A DNA stretch of 64,000 bases. Origin: Streptomyces sp. Tue 6430 (GTDB lineage Bacteria > Actinomycetota > Actinomycetes > Streptomycetales > Streptomycetaceae). The translations under genes were made by a program, and so were the position numbers. The stretch is taken from assembly GCA_021568835.1 (NCBI GenBank), contig JAKGSH010000010.1, positions 682,001 to 746,000 on the forward strand, read 5' to 3'. The notes under the pieces were generated by a model. It was not told the DNA's origin. It searched no databases and was given only the letters and a program-made list of their open reading frames with translations. Shown here in pieces: positions 36,021 through 44,840 of the stretch (positions are counted from its first letter, which is position 1; each line of letters begins with the position of its first letter).

Positions 36021-37250
36021 TCAGCGTGCCGGGCCGGCCCGGTCCCGGATCTGGGTCAGGTGGGCGAAGACCACGAGGTTGCCGGAGTAGCCGGACCTGC
36101 GGTCGAAGGTGCCGCCGCAGGTGATGAGCCGCAGTTCGGGGCGGCCCCGGTCGCCGTACACCTCCTGGTCGGGGAAGTCGGCCTTCTCGTAGCTCCTGAT
36201 CCGGTCGACCCGGTAGACGGCGGTGCGCCCGTCGGCCCGGCGGACCTCGATGCGGCGGCCGCGCGAGAGTTCGGACAGGCCGAGAAGACGGCCGGCCCGG
36301 TGTCGGTGTCGAGGTGGCCGACGGCGACGGCGGTGCCCGGCCCGCCCGGGGAGGGACCGTCCGCGTACCAGCCCACCAGCTCGGGGTCGTCCTCCGGGGG
36401 CGCGGGCAGTCTGCGCCCGCCGTCCAGGCGGAGGTCCATGACCGGCGCGTCGAGGCCGAGGTACGGGATCGCCAGCCGGGTCGCGCGCGAGCGCGGGAGG
36501 ACGTGAGGGCCCTTGGGGGCGGGCCGGGGTCGTGGCGCCGCCGCCCGGGGGGCGCCCGCCGCACCGGGGAGCGGCGCGGCGGAACGGGGGTGGGCGGAGG
36601 GGGGCCGGGGGAAGGGTGGGCAGCGGTGCCGGGGCGTGTGGTCCCTGTACGGGTGGCCCCCGGCGGGGGGGCGGTTCCCGTCGTCGACGGCGGCCGCCGG
36701 GGACCCGGCGGCGACACCGGCCGGGTCGGCCGCGGCCGCGAGGGTGCCGCCCGCTGCGGGGACTGCCGGGCCGCCCCTGCGGACGGTCCTCCCGGCGGGG
36801 ACTGCCGGGTCCGTGCCGGCGGCGTCCCTTGGTGCGACCGCCCCGGACGGGCGGAGGGCGCCGGCCGGCGGGGCTTCCCCGAGTGCGCCGACGGCGCCCC
36901 CGCCCCGTGGGCCGCCGGGGGCGGCGCGCCCTCCGGGGGCCGCGCCGGCCCCGACAGCCCCGTCCCGTACCGGGCCTGCTCCGGACGTGCGTCTGGCGCG
37001 CCCTCGCCGGTGTCCGGCGAGGGCACGGACCCGGACCGCGGAAGCGCCTGCCGGTCGGGGCCCCGAGCGTCCCGGCCACGACGGCGGATCCGGCGGGGCC
37101 GGCCGCCGCGACCGCCGTGTCGGCGGGCTCCTCGGCACGGGCCCACCAGACGGCGCCCGCCACCAGCGTGACGGTCAGGGCGGCCGTCCTCGTCAGGCGG
37201 TAGGCGCGCGTCCGGTACCAGGGCCTGCGGATCCGCCTACGCGGCGCCAT
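36021..37250 (-). CDS. Class E/F-type sortase with long Pro/Ala-rich stalk (frameshifted)
   Basis: About 410 residues after three -1 corrections (about 37070, 36560-36700 and 36288). The N-terminus has a basic segment and one membrane anchor (TAALTVTLVAGAVWW). A roughly 200-residue Pro/Ala/Gly-rich stalk follows, then the sortase domain with VGHLDTDTG (catalytic His), LITCGGTFD (Cys) and the following RRSGYSGN (Arg). Sortases link proteins to peptidoglycan or act as transpeptidases. The ATG at 37250 overlaps the upstream gene's 3' end by 14 bases. The exact breakpoint in the stalk is uncertain because of low complexity. Confidence 0.75.
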   Translation of the reverse strand: MAPRRRIRRPWYRTRAYRLTRTAALTVTLVAGAVWWARAEEPADTAVAAAGPAGSAVVAGTLGAPTGRRFRGPGPCPRRTPARARQTHVRSRPGTGRGCRGRRGPRRARRPRRPTGRGRRRRTRGSPAGRRPPPVRGGRTKGRRRHGPGSPRREDRPQGRPGSPRSGRHPRGRGRPGRCRRRVPGGRRRRREPPPRRGPPVQGPHAPAPLPTLPPAPLRPPPFRRAAPRCGGRPPGGGATTPARPQGPSRPPALARDPAGDPVPRPRRAGHGPPPGRRAQTARAPGGRPRAGGLVRGRSLPGRAGHRRRRRPPRHRHRAGRLLGLSELSRGRRIEVRRADGRTAVYRVDRIRSYEKADFPDQEVYGDRGRPELRLITCGGTFDRRSGYSGNLVVFAHLTQIRDRAGPAR

Positions 37251-37814
37251 GCGAGCGGCGGCGCAGCCGGAACCACGCCGCTCCGCCGGCCGCGGCCAGG
37301 CCGACCGCCGCCGCACCGGCGACCGGGGTGAACGCGGCGTCGCGGGCCAGGCCGCCGCCGCCCGCCGGCGGGCCGCCGTGGGGGCCGCCGGCGTGGTGCG
37401 GCCGGTCGGGGCAGTCGAGCTTGAAGACCTTCGGACTGGCGGCGCTGACGCCGCCGCCGACGACGGTCCAGGCCAGCCGGTACTGCCCGGCGGGCAGCAG
37501 CAGGTTCTCGGTGACCCCGGCGCCGTTGGCGAGGGTGACGACACCGGAGAGGGCGGCGCTGTTGTCGGCCTGCGCGGACTGCGGTGTGATGGTCCAGTTG
37601 ATGCCCGGGGCGGTGTCGAAGTTGAAGGCGTCGAGGTAGAACCTGCAGACCTTGGGCTGGTTGGCCTGGGCGCGGACGGCGGTGCCCACCGTGTGCACCT
37701 TGACGTCTCCGTTCTCCCTACGGCAGCGGCGGTCGGCGCTCCGAGGAGGACGGCTCCACCGGCGGCGAGGGCCGTCAGCGTGGCGGCCCTGCGTGGACGG
37801 GACGAGGTCGGCAT
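37237..37814 (-). CDS. Secreted, membrane-anchored protein cotranscribed with sortase (frameshifted)
   Basis: About 192 residues. Signal peptide at the N-terminus (RRAATLTALAAGGAVLLGAP), an extracellular domain with two cysteines (KVCRFYLDAFNF; VFKLDCPDRPH), a Gly/Pro/His-rich linker and a C-terminal hydrophobic helix ending in RLRRRSHGAA. There is no obvious LPxTG/LAxTG sorting motif, so whether it is a sortase substrate is open. One G is missing at about 37719 (AAVG-ENGDVKV). Confidence 0.7.
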
Positions 37815-37842
37815 CAGAGAACCTCCGAGTCAGATGATTTTC

Positions 37843-37860
37843 ATACAAATCGGTTTGCAT
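37843..37860. promoter_or_regulatory. AT-rich palindrome upstream of sortase operon
   Basis: ATACAAATCGGTTTGCAT is an 18-base near-palindrome (14 of 18 positions symmetric), flanked by a wider TCAGATG/CATCTGA inverted repeat (37830-37864), about 30 bases before the operon start. It stands out sharply from the surrounding GC-rich DNA. Confidence 0.55.
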
Positions 37861-37915
37861 CTGACTGGATGTCACATCCCGGCCCGCCGATCGCGGAAGC
37901 ACCGCGTGCCGCGCC

Positions 37916-39280
37916 TCAGATATCGCTCTTACGGCCCAACGAGGAACCGGTACGCCGCACTCCGCCGCGGCTCCCGGCATCGGCATCGGCTCCGACCCCG
38001 GCATCGGCCCCAGTCCCGGTCCCGGTCCCGGTCCCGGTCCCGGTCCCGGTCCCGAAAGCGTCTTCGCCGCCCCCCGCCCGCGCCCTGGGCGCGCCCCGCT
38101 CCGGCGAGCGCAGCGCCACTCCCGACGAGAGCAGCAACAGCCCGCCCAGCATCACGAACGGCGCCGCCACGCCCGCCACCCCGGCGATCAGACCCGCGGC
38201 GGCCGGCGCGGCGACCTGGCCGAGACGGTTGCCGGTCAGCCGGAGCGCGAGGGCGGTGGAGCGGGCGCCGTCGGGCGCGGCCTGGACGACGGTCGTCATG
38301 GACAGGGGCTGCCCCACCCCGAGGCAGAAGCCGAGCGCCGCGAGCATCACGGCCAGCGCCCACACCGGCACCGGCAGCGCGAGCCCGGCGCACAGCAGGG
38401 CCGCCGACAGGCAGGTCACGGTGAGCAGAGCGGTCCGCCCGAGCAGCCTCAGCAGGGGCGTGAGGACCAGGCGGCAGACGATGGTGGCGGCGGCCCGCAG
38501 GCTGAGCAGCAGGCCGATCACCGACGGCGCGATGCCCCGGTGCTCGCCGACCACCGGCAGATAGGCGGTGAGGATGTCGGTCGCGGACAGCACCGAGAGG
38601 CTGACGAGGATGCCCGCGGGCACGCCGCGGGTGCGCAGGATGCGGACGACGGGTACGACGGGTACGACGGGAACACAGTCGCCCTTCGGCGTGCGCGACG
38701 TGGCGGAGGTGTCCGGGTGCTCGACGCGCCACAGCGAGGTGAACGCGACCGCGGCGCCCGCGCCGGCGACGAGGAGGGCCAGCGCGCTGGTGCCGGCCAT
38801 GTCGGGGCCGCCGATCAGGGAGCCCGCGGCGATCGGGCCGGCCAGTTGGCCGAGCGAGGCACCGATCGTGAAGTGACCGAAGTTGCGGTCCTGTTCGTGC
38901 GGTGCGGACTGGCGGGCGACGAGCGACTGGGCGCCGATGACGAAGCAGAGGTGGCCGAGTCCCATGACGCCGCTCCACAGGGCCATCGTCCCCAGGGAGC
39001 CGGCGGCGCCGCTCAAGGCGCAGCCGCCGGCTATCAGGACCACGCCGAAGGGCAGCAGGGGCGCGCACCGGCCGTGGTCGGTACGGCGTCCCAGCGGGAC
39101 GGCGGCGAAGAGCGGAAGGAGGGCGTACACGCCGGCGATGACGCCGACCGCCCGTTCGTCCGCGCCCAGCGCGAGGGCCCGGTAGGAGACGGCGGGCCGG
39201 GCCATCGACACCGCCCCCTGCGCGAAGCCGAAGGCGATGACGAGGCGGAGCAGCCAGCCGCGGTTCCCACCGGGCCCCAT
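37916..39280 (-). CDS. MFS transporter with dipeptide-repeat tail
   Basis: 454 residues, intact, twelve predicted helices. The loop between helices 2 and 3 is GRRTDHGRCAP, a variant of the MFS motif A. The central cytoplasmic loop holds VPVVPVVPVV, encoded by a 9-base repeat near 38650. The C-terminal tail contains seven Gly-Thr dipeptides, encoded by a GTCCCG hexamer array (38013-38054), and is probably disordered. Substrate unknown. Confidence 0.83.
   Translation of the reverse strand: MGPGGNRGWLLRLVIAFGFAQGAVSMARPAVSYRALALGADERAVGVIAGVYALLPLFAAVPLGRRTDHGRCAPLLPFGVVLIAGGCALSGAAGSLGTMALWSGVMGLGHLCFVIGAQSLVARQSAPHEQDRNFGHFTIGASLGQLAGPIAAGSLIGGPDMAGTSALALLVAGAGAAVAFTSLWRVEHPDTSATSRTPKGDCVPVVPVVPVVRILRTRGVPAGILVSLSVLSATDILTAYLPVVGEHRGIAPSVIGLLLSLRAAATIVCRLVLTPLLRLLGRTALLTVTCLSAALLCAGLALPVPVWALAVMLAALGFCLGVGQPLSMTTVVQAAPDGARSTALALRLTGNRLGQVAAPAAAGLIAGVAGVAAPFVMLGGLLLLSSGVALRSPERGAPRARAGGGEDAFGTGTGTGTGTGTGTGADAGVGADADAGSRGGVRRTGSSLGRKSDI
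38013..38054. repeat. Hexanucleotide repeat (GTCCCG)7, coding
   Basis: Seven exact copies encode (Gly-Thr)7 in the tail of the MFS transporter. Gain or loss of units keeps the frame. Confidence 0.9.
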
Positions 39281-39313
39281 GGTCGTTTCCTCCCTGGCGG
39301 TCGGAGCCGAAGT

Positions 39314-39347
39314 CGGATTCGGATTCGGATTCGGATTCGGATTCGGA
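39314..39347. repeat. Hexanucleotide repeat (CGGATT)5, intergenic
   Basis: Five exact copies plus CGGA lie upstream of the MFS gene and downstream of the CitMHS gene, where copy number could alter promoter spacing. Confidence 0.9.
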
Positions 39348-39379
39348 ACGAGCGTGGAGCCGAGCGGATCGGAGCGGGA

Positions 39380-39404
39380 CGGCCCGGCGGGACGCGCCGG
39401 GCCG
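39380..39404 (-). terminator. Terminator of the CitMHS gene
   Basis: CGGCCCGGCG pairs with CGCCGGGCCG (10 bp) across GGACG, starting 18 bases beyond the stop codon. Confidence 0.7.
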
Positions 39405-39422
39405 CCAGGCCGGACCCCCGGG

Positions 39423-40882
39423 TCAGATGATCCCGAACAGCATGCCCGCCGCGAGGATCACCAGGCTGGTCAGGGCCGCCCACTTGACGACGAACCGCGT
39501 GTGGTCGCCGAACTCGACCTTGGCCATGCCGACGAGGACGTAGACGGCCGGGACGAGCGGGCTCGACATGTGCAGGGGCTGGCCCACCAGGGAGGCGCGG
39601 GCGATCTCCAGCGAGGAGACCCCGTGGGCCTGGCCGGCCTCGGCGAGGACGGGCAGGACGCCGAAGTAGAAGCCGTCGTTCGACATGAAGTAGGTGAGCG
39701 GGATGCTCAGGACGCCGGTGACGAAGGCCATGTGCGGGCCCATGCCGTCGGGGATGTTGTCCACCAGCCAGGTGGCCATGTGGTCGACCATGCCGGTGCC
39801 GGTGAGGACGCCGGTGAAGACGGCGGCGGCGAACACCATGCCGGCGACGTTGAGGACGTTCTCGGCGTGCGCGCCGAGGCGGGCCTTCTGGTCGGGCATG
39901 TGCGGGAAGTTGACGGTGAGCGCGAGCGCGGCACCGAGCAGGAACAGCACCGGGATCGGCAGCCACTCCATGATCATGGCGGTGAGCAGCGTGACCGTGA
40001 GGAGCGCGTTGAACCAGTACAGCTTGGGACGCAGGGTGGCGCGGTTCGGGTCGAGCCCGGCGAGGCGCGCGTCCTCCTCGGGCTCGTCGGCGCCCGCACC
40101 CGCTTCGCCGTCGGCGTCGGCGTCGGCGTCGGTGCCGGAACCCGAACCGCCCGCGGGGACGGTCTTCCTGCCGGTGCCGGCGCCGGCGCCGGTGCCGGCA
40201 CCCACGAGCACCGTCTCGGTCTCCGTCTCGGTCTCCGTCTCCTCCACCAGGACCTCGTCCAGCGTCAGCACGCCGAGCCGCTTGCGCTCGCGGCGGCCGA
40301 GGACGTAGGAGAGGGCGAAGACGCCCAGGAGACCGACGGCCAGGGCCGGGATCATCGGGACGAAGATGTCGCCGGCGTCGAGCTTCAGGGCGGTGGCGGC
40401 GCGGGCGGTCGGGCCGCCCCAGGGCAGCGTGTTCATCACGCCGTTGGCCATCGCGGCGACACCGGTCATCACGACCAGGCTCATCTTCAGGCGCTTGTAG
40501 AGCGGGTACATCGCCGAGACGGTGATCATGAAGGTGGTGGAGCCGTCGCCGTCGAGCGAGACGATCGCGGCGAGGAGCGCCGTGCCGACGACGATGCGCA
40601 GCGGGTCGGCCTTGCAGAACTTCAGGATGGCCCGCACGATCGGGTCGAACAGGCCGACGTCGATCATCACACCGAAGTAGACGATCGCGAACATGAGCAT
40701 CGCCGCGGTGGGGCGAGGCTGGAGACGCCGTCGAGGACGTAGTCCCCGAGCTTGGCGCCCTTCCCGACGAAGACACAGAACAGTGCCGGGATCAGGACGA
40801 GCGCCGCGATCGGCGACATCTTCTTCAGCATGATCAGGACCAGGAAGGTCGCGATCATGGCGAAGCCGAGGATGGTCAGCAT
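39423..40882 (-). CDS. CitMHS-family metal-citrate:H+ symporter (frameshifted)
   Basis: About 486 residues after restoring one C at about 40709 (SSLAP-TAAMLMF). CitMHS hallmarks are SLDGDGSTTFMITVSA, NTLPWGGPTARAAT and YFMSNDGFYFGVLPVL. It imports citrate complexed with Mg or Ca-type cations. The central cytoplasmic loop is an expanded low-complexity region (Glu-Thr, Gly-Ala and Asp-Ala dipeptides) encoded by hexamer-like repeats at 40107-40245. The start ATG at 40882 precedes helix 1. Confidence 0.9.
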
Positions 40883-40947
40883 GAATGGATACCTAACGTT
40901 CGCCCTTGAACATCCCACCTGGGGGTCGGCGGTGCGTTGACGTTAGG

Positions 40948-40961
40948 ACCGTTCAAACGGT
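40948..40961. promoter_or_regulatory. Palindrome upstream of the CitMHS gene
   Basis: ACCGTT-CA-AACGGT is a perfect inverted repeat in an AT-rich stretch that also holds two TTGACG boxes (about 40937 and 40973). It is a plausible operator/promoter region; the regulator is unknown. Confidence 0.45.
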
Positions 40962-41006
40962 GTTAACAAGATGTTGACGTGCGAGCAATAAGCGCAAAAC
41001 TCCAGG

Positions 41007-43237
41007 TCAGCCGGTAGGGGTGAGTTCGACGGGCACGCCGTTGAGGACGGCGTTGCCGGACAGCGGGTCGAGCAGGCTGCCGTCGAGGAGCTGGTTGACG
41101 TTGACTCCGGGGTCGGCGCAGGCGTGGCCGAGCCGGGTGCCGGGGCGGTCGTGGCCCCAGCCGTGCGGGATGCTGACGACGCCCCGGCGCACCCCGTCGG
41201 TCACCTCGGCCGGCACGGTCACCTCCCCCCCGGCGCCCTTGACCCGCACCGGCTGCCCGTCGCGCAGCCCGAGCCGCTCGGCGTCCTCGGGGTGGACCTG
41301 GACGGTGCAGCGGTTGCTGCCGCCGGTGAGGGCGGGGACGTTGTGCATCCAGCTGTTGTTGGACCGCAGGTGCCGGCGGCCGACGAGGACGAGCCCGGCG
41401 GGTCGCTCGCCGGCCGCCCGCCGCAGCCGCGGCAGGTCGTCGGCGATCGGCCCGGGCAGCAGCTCGATCTTCCCGCTGCGGGTCTTCAGCGGCTGCGGCA
41501 GGCGCGGCCGCAGCGGCCCGAGGTCGATGCCGTGCGGGCGGTCGAGGAGCCGCTCCAGGCACAGCCCGTCGGGCCGGACGCCGAAGCCGTCGCCGTAGGG
41601 GCCGAGGCGCAGCATCATGTCGAGCCGGCGTTCGGGGCCGCTGTCGCCGGCGAGCCGGGCCGCGAGGTCCTCGGGGTCGCGGCCGTGCACGGGTGAGTGC
41701 GGGTCCGCGACCGCCTTGCCGAGGGTCTGCCCGATGACCAGGTCGTCGACGGCGCCGGGGTCGGCGCCGTGCATCCCGGTGACGGCCAGGACCAGCCGGG
41801 CGAGGATCTCGGTCTCGGCCATCCGGCCCGGCTCCAGCGGGACGGCGGGGCGGGTGTAGCGGACCTGGTTGCGGACGGCGAGGGCGTTGAAGGCGAAGTC
41901 GTGGTGGGGGCTCTGGGACGGCGGGGGCGGCGGCAGGACGACGTCGGCGTGGCGCGAGGTCTCGTTGAGGTACGGGTCCACGCTGACCATGAAGTCGAGC
42001 GAGTCGAGCGCCTTGTCGAGCCGGTCGCCGTCGGGGGCGGAGAGCACCGGGTTGGCGGCGACGGCGATCAGCGCCCGGACCGGGGTGCCCTCGTCCGTCG
42101 CGGTGTCGATCTCCTCGGCGAGCGCGGAGAGCGGCAGTTCGCCCTTGGCCTCGGGGTGCCGGCTCACGCGGGAGTGCCAGCGCCCGAGCGCGAAGCCCCG
42201 GCCGGGACCGGCGGGCCGGGCGTGCGGTCCGTGGCGGCCTGCGGGAAGAGGGCGCCGCCGGGCCGGTCGAGGTTGCCGGTGAGGATGTTGAGGACGTCGA
42301 CGAGCCAGCTCGCCAGGGTGCCGTACGGGACGGTGCAGCTGCCGATGCGGCCGTAGACGGCGGCGGTGGGGGCGGCGGCGAGTTCCCGGGCGAGGGTGCG
42401 CACGAGCGCGGCGTCCACGTCACAGGCGGCCGCCACCGCCTCCGGAGTGAACTCGCCGACGGCGTCACGGAGTTCGTCGACGCCCTGCACCTGCGCGCTC
42501 AACTCGCCCAGCTGCACGAGTCCTTCCTCGAACAGTACGTGTGCCATCGCCGCGAGCAGCAGGGCGTCGGTGCCGGGCCGGATCGCGATGTGCCGGTCGG
42601 CGAGCCGCGCGGTGCGGGTGCGGCGGGGATCGATGACGGTGAGGGTGCCGCCGCGGGCCCTGAGCGCCTTGAGCTTGCCGGGGAAGTCGGGGGCGGTGCA
42701 CAGACTCCCGTTGGACTCCAGGGGGTTGGCCCCGATCAGGAGCAGGTGGTCGGTGTGGTCCAGGTCCGGCACCGGGATGGCGCCCGCGTCACCGAAGAGG
42801 AGTCCGCTGGAGACGTGCTTGGGCATCTGGTCGACCGTGGAGGCGGTGAAGAGGCTGCGGGTGCCGAGTCCGGCGAGCAGCACGGGCGGGTAGAGCGCGC
42901 CGGCCATGGTGTGCACGTTGGGGTTGCCGAGGACGACGCCGACCGCGTGCGGGCCGTCGCGTTCGAGGACCGGGCGGATCCCGGCGGCGACGGCGTCGAA
43001 GGCCTCCGCCCAGGTGGCCTCGCGCAGTTCGCCGTCGCGGCGGACGAGGGGTGCGCGCAGCCGGTCGGGGTCGCCGTCGACGGCGCCGAAGGAGGCGCCC
43101 TTGGGGCAGATGAACCCGTTGCTGAAGACGTCCTCGCGGTCGCCGCGGGCACCGGTGACCCGGGTTCCCTCGATGGTCAGGGTCAGCCCGCAGGTGGCCT
43201 CGCACAGGGGGCAGATTCGCAGGGCGGTGCGGGACAC
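41007..43237 (-). CDS. Molybdopterin oxidoreductase, formate dehydrogenase/nitrate reductase-like (frameshifted)
   Basis: About 743 residues after restoring one base near 42175. The N-terminus has a [4Fe-4S] ligand set CPLCEATCG...ICPKG. The central Mo-bisPGD domain and the C-terminal dinucleotide-binding domain (NNSWMHNVPALTGGSNRCTV; HGWGHDRPGT) are complete. This soluble group, with no twin-arginine signal, resembles assimilatory or biosynthetic enzymes rather than exported dehydrogenases. No electron-transfer subunit gene is adjacent. Substrate unknown. A palindrome lies 46 bases upstream of the start. Confidence 0.86.
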
Positions 43238-43282
43238 GGGTCCTCCTGGGAAGGCGGCGGCTGTGGCGCTCTCGTCCGCCGA

Positions 43283-43300
43283 GCATACCGACCGGTATGC
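43283..43300. promoter_or_regulatory. TetR-type operator C
   Basis: GCATACCGA-CCGGTATGC is an 18-base inverted repeat (8 of 9 pairs) between the TetR gene and the oxidoreductase it precedes. Its ATACCGACCGGT core overlaps that of operator A at 14.2 kb, though the symmetry centre differs. Confidence 0.65.
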
Positions 43301-43340
43301 ATGCTGGGGAGGGCCTGGGCCGCGCGATCCGGCGGGCGCG

Positions 43341-43955
43341 TCAGTCCAGCACGCGGGCCAGGTACGCCCGCAGCAGTTCCCGCGCCTCCTCGATGATCTT
43401 CGGGTCGCCCTCGGGCGCCATCCGGAAGGCCAGGTGGACGAGGGTGTCCGCGGTCTCCACCGCGATCAGGAAGGTGCGGCGCAGGTCCTCGTCGGGGGTC
43501 CGGCCGAGGTGGTCGGAGAGCAGGTCGGTGAGGCGGTCGGCGACGCGGTGGTTGGGTTCGGCGCGCGAGCCGATGGGGATCTGGTTGCCGAAGTCCACGA
43601 GCGAGAAGCCGGGCGCGGTGCGCTTCATGGCCAGGTACTCGTCGAGGACGGCGTCCGTCGCGGCCCGCCAGTCCCCCCGCCGGGCGTCCCGCAGCCGCTC
43701 GGTGACCCGTTCGGCGTACCGCTCCAGGTTGCGCTGGGCCAGCGCGTCGGCCATCTGCCTCTTGTTGCCGAAGAAGCGGTAGACCGACCCGATGGGGACG
43801 CCGGCCCGCTGGGCGACGGCACGGGTGCTCAGCGCGTCGTAGCCGACCTCGTCCAGGAGGTCGGCGCAGGCGTCGAGGATTCTGGTCAGCCGTTCGGCGC
43901 TGCGCCGCTGCACGGGCGCGCGACGGAGCGATGTCGCGTGGGGCACGGGCTTCAT
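43341..43955 (-). CDS. TetR-family regulator upstream of the Mo-oxidoreductase
   Basis: 204 residues, intact. HTH STRAVAQRAGVPIGSVYRFF; C-terminal domain with AMKRTAPGFSLVDFGNQIP. Its ATG overlaps the stop of the upstream lipoprotein gene as ATGA, and operator C lies between its 3' end and the oxidoreductase gene. The lipoprotein, regulator and oxidoreductase may thus form one regulatory unit. Confidence 0.87.
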   Translation of the reverse strand: MKPVPHATSLRRAPVQRRSAERLTRILDACADLLDEVGYDALSTRAVAQRAGVPIGSVYRFFGNKRQMADALAQRNLERYAERVTERLRDARRGDWRAATDAVLDEYLAMKRTAPGFSLVDFGNQIPIGSRAEPNHRVADRLTDLLSDHLGRTPDEDLRRTFLIAVETADTLVHLAFRMAPEGDPKIIEEARELLRAYLARVLD

Positions 43956-44680
43956 GATGCCTTTCCGCCGCGGTCCGGTGAACCTCGCCCCTCGGTACGC
44001 GCAAAGGTGGCCGGTGCACTCAACGCGGCGGGGGACGACGCGCCCGGGCCGCCCGGGGAACCCGATCGGGCCCCCGTCCCTGCCCCCGCCTCCGACTCCG
44101 TCCCCGCTCCCGCCCCCGGCTCCGACTCCGCTCCCGGCTGCGGCTCCGCCTCGGGCCGCGTCTCCGGCTCCGCCTCGGACTCCGAGGCCGTGATGTCCGC
44201 CGTGCTCTCCACCGGCTTCCCGTCGACCGCCCACACCGTGCCGTCGTCGGCGTACAGCCGTGCGGTGACCTGGTGGGTGCCGTGCGCGAGGTAGCCCTCG
44301 GGGATGCGGTAGGAGGGGTCGCGCAGGTCGGCGAGGGGCGAGCCGTCCACGAAGATCCGGGCGATGCCGCGGCCGCCGACCGCCGCCCGCGCACCGGACG
44401 GCGACAGGCGGAAGCCCCGCAGCTTCAGGCGCACGTCCCAGCCACCCTCGGCGTCGGGCTCCACCTCCAGACGGACCTGCGGCGCGCCCTTCCCGCCGAT
44501 CTCCCGGTAGTGCCGCCCGTCGTCGTCCGTGTCGTCGAGCACCTTGCCGACGGGCGAGGGCGGGAGCGTGCTCCCGCGCCCGGCCGGCGCGGGCGCGCCA
44601 CCGGTGCCGCAGCCCGCGGATCCGGTCACGAGCAGGACACAGACCGCGAGCGCGGGCAGGATTCCACGCGTCCACGACAT
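43952..44680 (-). CDS. Putative lipoprotein
   Basis: 242 residues, intact. A hydrophobic signal ends at Cys24 (VTGSAGC), an acceptable but not perfect lipobox. The central domain (about 45-160) has a beta-rich look (DGRHYREIGGKGAPQVRLEV), and the C-terminal third is Glu/Pro/Gly/Ala-rich repeat. No known family. It is translationally coupled to the TetR gene. Confidence 0.72.
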   Translation of the reverse strand: MSWTRGILPALAVCVLLVTGSAGCGTGGAPAPAGRGSTLPPSPVGKVLDDTDDDGRHYREIGGKGAPQVRLEVEPDAEGGWDVRLKLRGFRLSPSGARAAVGGRGIARIFVDGSPLADLRDPSYRIPEGYLAHGTHQVTARLYADDGTVWAVDGKPVESTADITASESEAEPETRPEAEPQPGAESEPGAGAGTESEAGAGTGARSGSPGGPGASSPAALSAPATFARTEGRGSPDRGGKAS

Positions 44681-44749
44681 GCCCGGGAGCGTAGAACACG
44701 GGTGCGACACGGGGATCCTTCCGGGGTCTGTTTCTCGCCATCCGTGATC

Positions 44750-44767
44750 GTCCTCCGCAAGGAGGAC
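44750..44767. other. Small hairpin upstream of hmgA
   Basis: GTCCTCC-GCAA-GGAGGAC is a 7-bp stem with a GNRA-type tetraloop in the hmgA 5' region. It could be a terminator for upstream transcription or a leader structure. Confidence 0.4.
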
Positions 44768-44840
44768 CCGTGCACCTCTTGCGTCCGGGAAACCGCAATC
44801 CTACGGTGATACAGAGGAATCGGCGGTCGAGGGAGCACGT

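Noticed and set aside
37835..37850. Zur/Fur box before the sortase operon
   Set aside because: Only the right half (ATGATTTTCA) matches a Zur-like site and the left half is poor. The overlapping 18-base palindrome explains the symmetry better.
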